A DNA stretch of 7,285 bases from an uncultured Rubrobacteraceae bacterium (GTDB lineage: Bacteria; Actinomycetota; Rubrobacteria; Rubrobacterales; Rubrobacteraceae): the NCBI GenBank assembly GCA_902805985.1, contig CADCUW010000135.1, positions 1-7,285 of the forward strand, in the 5' to 3' direction. Position numbers and translations under genes: made by a program. Below the pieces are notes generated by a model. It worked only from the letters and a program-made list of their open reading frames with translations, did not search any database and had not been told where the DNA came from. Of the stretch, positions 5,705 through 7,285 are shown piece after piece; within the stretch, counting starts at the first letter, position 1; each line of letters starts with the position of its first letter.

Positions 5705-6411
5705 CGCCCAGGCTGCTCATCGCCGAGGACGCCCGCGACGTCGCCGAGGTGGTCGCCTTCGCGGCGCGCACGGCCTGGCCGGGCTGCGAGGTGACGCTCG
5801 CCGCGAGTGGCGGGGAGGCACTCAGGCGGTTCGGGGAGCGGGAACCTGACCTGGTGGTGCTCGACGTCTCCATGCCGCGCCCCGATGGCTTTGAGGTCTT
5901 GCGGCGTATCCGCGAGAGCTCCCGGGTGCCGATCCTGATGCTCACGGTGCGCGACGCGACACTCGACAAGGTGCGTGCCCTCGACCTCGGCGCCGACGAC
6001 TACCTGACCAAGCCTTTCGACCATCGGGAGCTGCTGGCCCGACTCCGGGCGCTCCTGCGACGCGCCACGACGGAGCCCGGACCACCCGGACCCGAGATCG
6101 CCGCGGGCGACCTGGCGATGAACCCCGCCACCCGGGAGGTACTGGTCGCGGACAGGGAGGTCCGGCTGACGCCCACCGAGTACCGCCTTCTGGAACTGCT
6201 GGTGCGTCACAGGGGGACGGTTCTGCCGCACCGGTACCTGCTGGAGAGGGTGTGGGGGCCCGCGTACGCTGGCGACACCCACTACCTCAAAGTCTTCGTG
6301 GGACGCTTGCACCGCAAGATCGACGTTCCGGGCATGCCGCGCTACGTCCGGAGCGAGCGCGGCATAGGTTACCGCTTCGTGCCCCACACCCGAGAAGCAC
6401 CGCCGCCCTAA
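5701..6411 (+). CDS. OmpR-family (KdpE-like) response regulator
   Basis: The 236-residue DNA-binding regulator is activated by phosphate transfer from the kinase upstream. The receiver domain (1-118) shows the acidic pair Glu9/Asp10, phosphoacceptor Asp55 (LVVLDVSMP), Thr82 and Lys104 in LTKPF, so it is complete. The winged helix (about 135-230) has REVRLTPTEYRLLELL, the recognition region DTHYLKVFVGRLHRKI, and the wing GIGYRF. This wording resembles KdpE, but no kdp genes are in the window, so a potassium role is not implied. The start is the GTG in GTGA at 5701, overlapping the kinase stop by 4 nt. The ribosome site is weak, as fits coupled translation. OmpR-type domains bind direct repeats about 11 bp apart, so the repeat array 15 nt downstream of this gene is a natural candidate target. 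Confidence 0.95.
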   Translation: MTPRLLIAEDARDVAEVVAFAARTAWPGCEVTLAASGGEALRRFGEREPDLVVLDVSMPRPDGFEVLRRIRESSRVPILMLTVRDATLDKVRALDLGADDYLTKPFDHRELLARLRALLRRATTEPGPPGPEIAAGDLAMNPATREVLVADREVRLTPTEYRLLELLVRHRGTVLPHRYLLERVWGPAYAGDTHYLKVFVGRLHRKIDVPGMPRYVRSERGIGYRFVPHTREAPPP

Positions 6412-6425
6412 AGCGACCGTCAGAG

Positions 6426-6479
6426 TTCACCGAACTTTAACCGGTGTTTACCTATGTGTTGACCTTTGACTGCTAGTCT
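6426..6479 (+). promoter_or_regulatory. Putative promoter with four TTNACC repeats upstream of the BTAD regulator
   Basis: TTCACC (6426-6431), TTAACC (6437-6442), TTTACC (6447-6452) and TTGACC (6459-6464) lie 11, 10 and 12 nt apart by their ACC cores. A 9-nt gap leads to the -10-like TAGTCT (6474-6479). The region is visibly more AT-rich than its surroundings. The last three repeats and the -10 have exactly the spacings found at 3951-3993. It lies just after the response regulator stop. It would start a transcript near 6486 towards the gene at 6778. Confidence 0.6.
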
Positions 6480-6777
6480 TGGGTGGATGTTTAGGTCGAT
6501 CATGGAGGGCCTTGTTGACCAGGGCTAGGACGGGTGCTGCATCTCATGCAACGGGTGGATCGGATAGGATGGACCCTACCGGTAACGTTGCATCGGGCGT
6601 CGGTTGCGTGGGATTCGAGACCTCAGGCGGGCGGAAGATAGCGTCCTGGGTAGGGGACTCAGGCGATGCCGTCCCTTTGCGCGTCTCGGCCGCGTCCGAG
6701 GAACCGCCGGAGGGGGACCAAGGGTGGGAGACGGTCGGCGTGGTGCGACTCCCTGACGCGCGTTCGGGGTTGCCGCT
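6480..6777 (+). other. Long leader region, no supported gene
   Basis: About 298 nt lie between the predicted promoter and the BTAD start. Small features include the inverted repeat TGCAT-CTC-ATGCA, a second -10-like TAGGAT near 6565, and two TCAGGCG copies (around 6625 and 6660). A frame from the ATG at 6569 stays open to 6790 (73 residues). Its third positions are less GC-rich than in true neighbours, its ribosome site is poor and it overlaps the BTAD start, so I do not call it a gene. I recognise no known riboswitch. Confidence 0.4.
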
Positions 6778-7285
6778 ATGGGCGGGCTGATCGTCCGGCT
6801 GCTCGGAGCGCCGGAGATCCTACACGGCGGCCTGGCGGTAAAGCCGGGGACGCGCAAGGCCGTGGCCCTGCTGGCCTACCTCGCGGCGGAAGACGGGGCG
6901 CGCCCGAGGGATGAGTTGATCGAGCTTCTCTGGCCCGGCAGCGACGAGGTGCGGGGGAGGAGCGCGCTCAGGAGCGCGCTCCTGAGCCTCCGCGCTCCCT
7001 TGAGGGAGGAGGACGGCTCCTTCGACGAGAACCACCTGCGGGCGGTGGGGGATCTGCTGGTCCTGGGAGAGAACCCCCACGTGCTCTCGGACCTTCAGAC
7101 GTTGGAGATCGGCTACGCGGTGGCCCGATCCGGGGCCCGCGTAGCCGACCGCCGGGATACCCTCTCTCGACTCGAGACCGCGGTCGCGGCCTACCGCGGG
7201 GACTTCCTGGAGGGCTTCCGCCTGGACGACGCGCCAGAGTTCGACCACTGGCTGGAACTCCAGCGGCAGGCCTGGCGCCGCCGGG
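6778..7285 (+). CDS. BTAD/SARP-family transcriptional regulator (partial, N-terminal part)
   Basis: I translated this frame by hand; it is open from the ATG at 6778 to the window end (169 residues). Residues 4-96 match an OmpR-type winged helix of the SARP kind: IVRLLGAPEI, TRKAVALLAYLA (25-36), RDELIELLWPGSDE (44-57), SALRSALLSLR (62-72), and a wing near 85-97. From about 103 follows the bacterial transcriptional activation domain, with AVAAYRGDFLEGF and FDHWLELQRQAWRRR typical of its first helices. Such proteins activate transcription from direct repeats at an 11-bp period. Many carry further ATPase, TPR or cyclase domains downstream, which cannot be judged here. An in-frame stop at 6754 and no other start codon fix the ATG; the ribosome site (GGGG, about 9 nt upstream) is weak. 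It may regulate the repeat promoters in this window, including its own, which is inference. Confidence 0.9.
   Translation, partial: MGGLIVRLLGAPEILHGGLAVKPGTRKAVALLAYLAAEDGARPRDELIELLWPGSDEVRGRSALRSALLSLRAPLREEDGSFDENHLRAVGDLLVLGENPHVLSDLQTLEIGYAVARSGARVADRRDTLSRLETAVAAYRGDFLEGFRLDDAPEFDHWLELQRQAWRRR
6966..6987. repeat. Perfect 22-bp palindrome inside the BTAD gene
   Basis: The half-site GCTCAGGAGCG (6966-6976) is followed directly by its exact reverse complement (6977-6987), with no spacer. It lies within the codons for residues 63-70 of the winged helix and overlaps a doubled GGAGCGCGCTC. The amino acid repeat RSALRSALLSLR explains part of it. It could be a chance effect of codon choice in GC-rich DNA, a binding site, or an mRNA hairpin. 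Confidence 0.7.

Noticed and set aside
5542..6387. A 281-residue minus-strand open frame
   Set aside because: It is antisense to the response regulator, whose receiver and DNA-binding motifs are complete.
6513..6541. TTGACC as a classical -35 box with TGCATC 17 nt downstream
   Set aside because: TGCATC is a poor -10; the repeat-type promoter just upstream is better supported.
6569..6790. A 73-residue plus-strand frame in the leader of the BTAD gene
   Set aside because: Weak ribosome site, lower third-position GC than neighbours, and it runs past the BTAD start; kept only as a possibility.
6820..7248. A 142-residue minus-strand open frame
   Set aside because: It is antisense to the BTAD regulator, whose domain pattern is clear.

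Overview
The window is GC-rich bacterial DNA with dense, overlapping operons, frequent GTG/TTG starts and Actinobacteria-like protein families: a BTAD/SARP-type regulator, a cytoplasmic sulfite-oxidase-fold protein and a GH15 N-terminal relic. My best guess is an actinomycete of the Rubrobacter type. This rests on recollection of family style and not on any search.

Left part, minus strand (2886 down to 1): a tightly coupled four-gene operon. It runs glk (E. coli-type glucokinase, TTG start), a peroxiredoxin-like protein carrying a C-terminal cold-shock-like domain, msrA (methionine sulfoxide reductase), and a molybdopterin sulfite-oxidase-family protein cut by the window edge. The junctions are TGATG, ATGA and a 13-nt gap holding a ribosome-binding site. 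The set reads as a redox-defence operon: glucose 6-phosphate supply (hence NADPH potential), peroxide removal, and repair or turnover of oxidised sulfur.

Middle (about 2887-4016): the glk promoter with three exact 11-bp-spaced direct repeats, then about 600 bp without an intact gene. That stretch holds a relic of a GH15-type N-terminal domain, an unrecognised coding-like stretch and a 15-bp tandem repeat. Next come a small minus-strand gene (3868-3491) and a divergent promoter region. The small gene's promoter repeats the glk promoter design.

Right part, plus strand: a small unrecognised gene (about 4017-4271), a membrane sensor histidine kinase overlapping its OmpR/KdpE-like response regulator by 4 nt, a promoter region with about 290 nt of leader, and the N-terminal half of a BTAD/SARP-family regulator that runs off the end.

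The most notable signal is regulatory. Four putative promoters lack a recognisable -35 box. In its place each has direct repeats with a period of 10-12 bp that end 8-9 nt before a -10-like hexamer. Two (before glk and the 3868-3491 gene) use TCACGC. Two (before the 4017 gene and the BTAD gene) use TTNACC with the same unequal spacing. This is the geometry used by SARP and OmpR/PhoB-type winged-helix activators, and one gene of each kind lies in the window.
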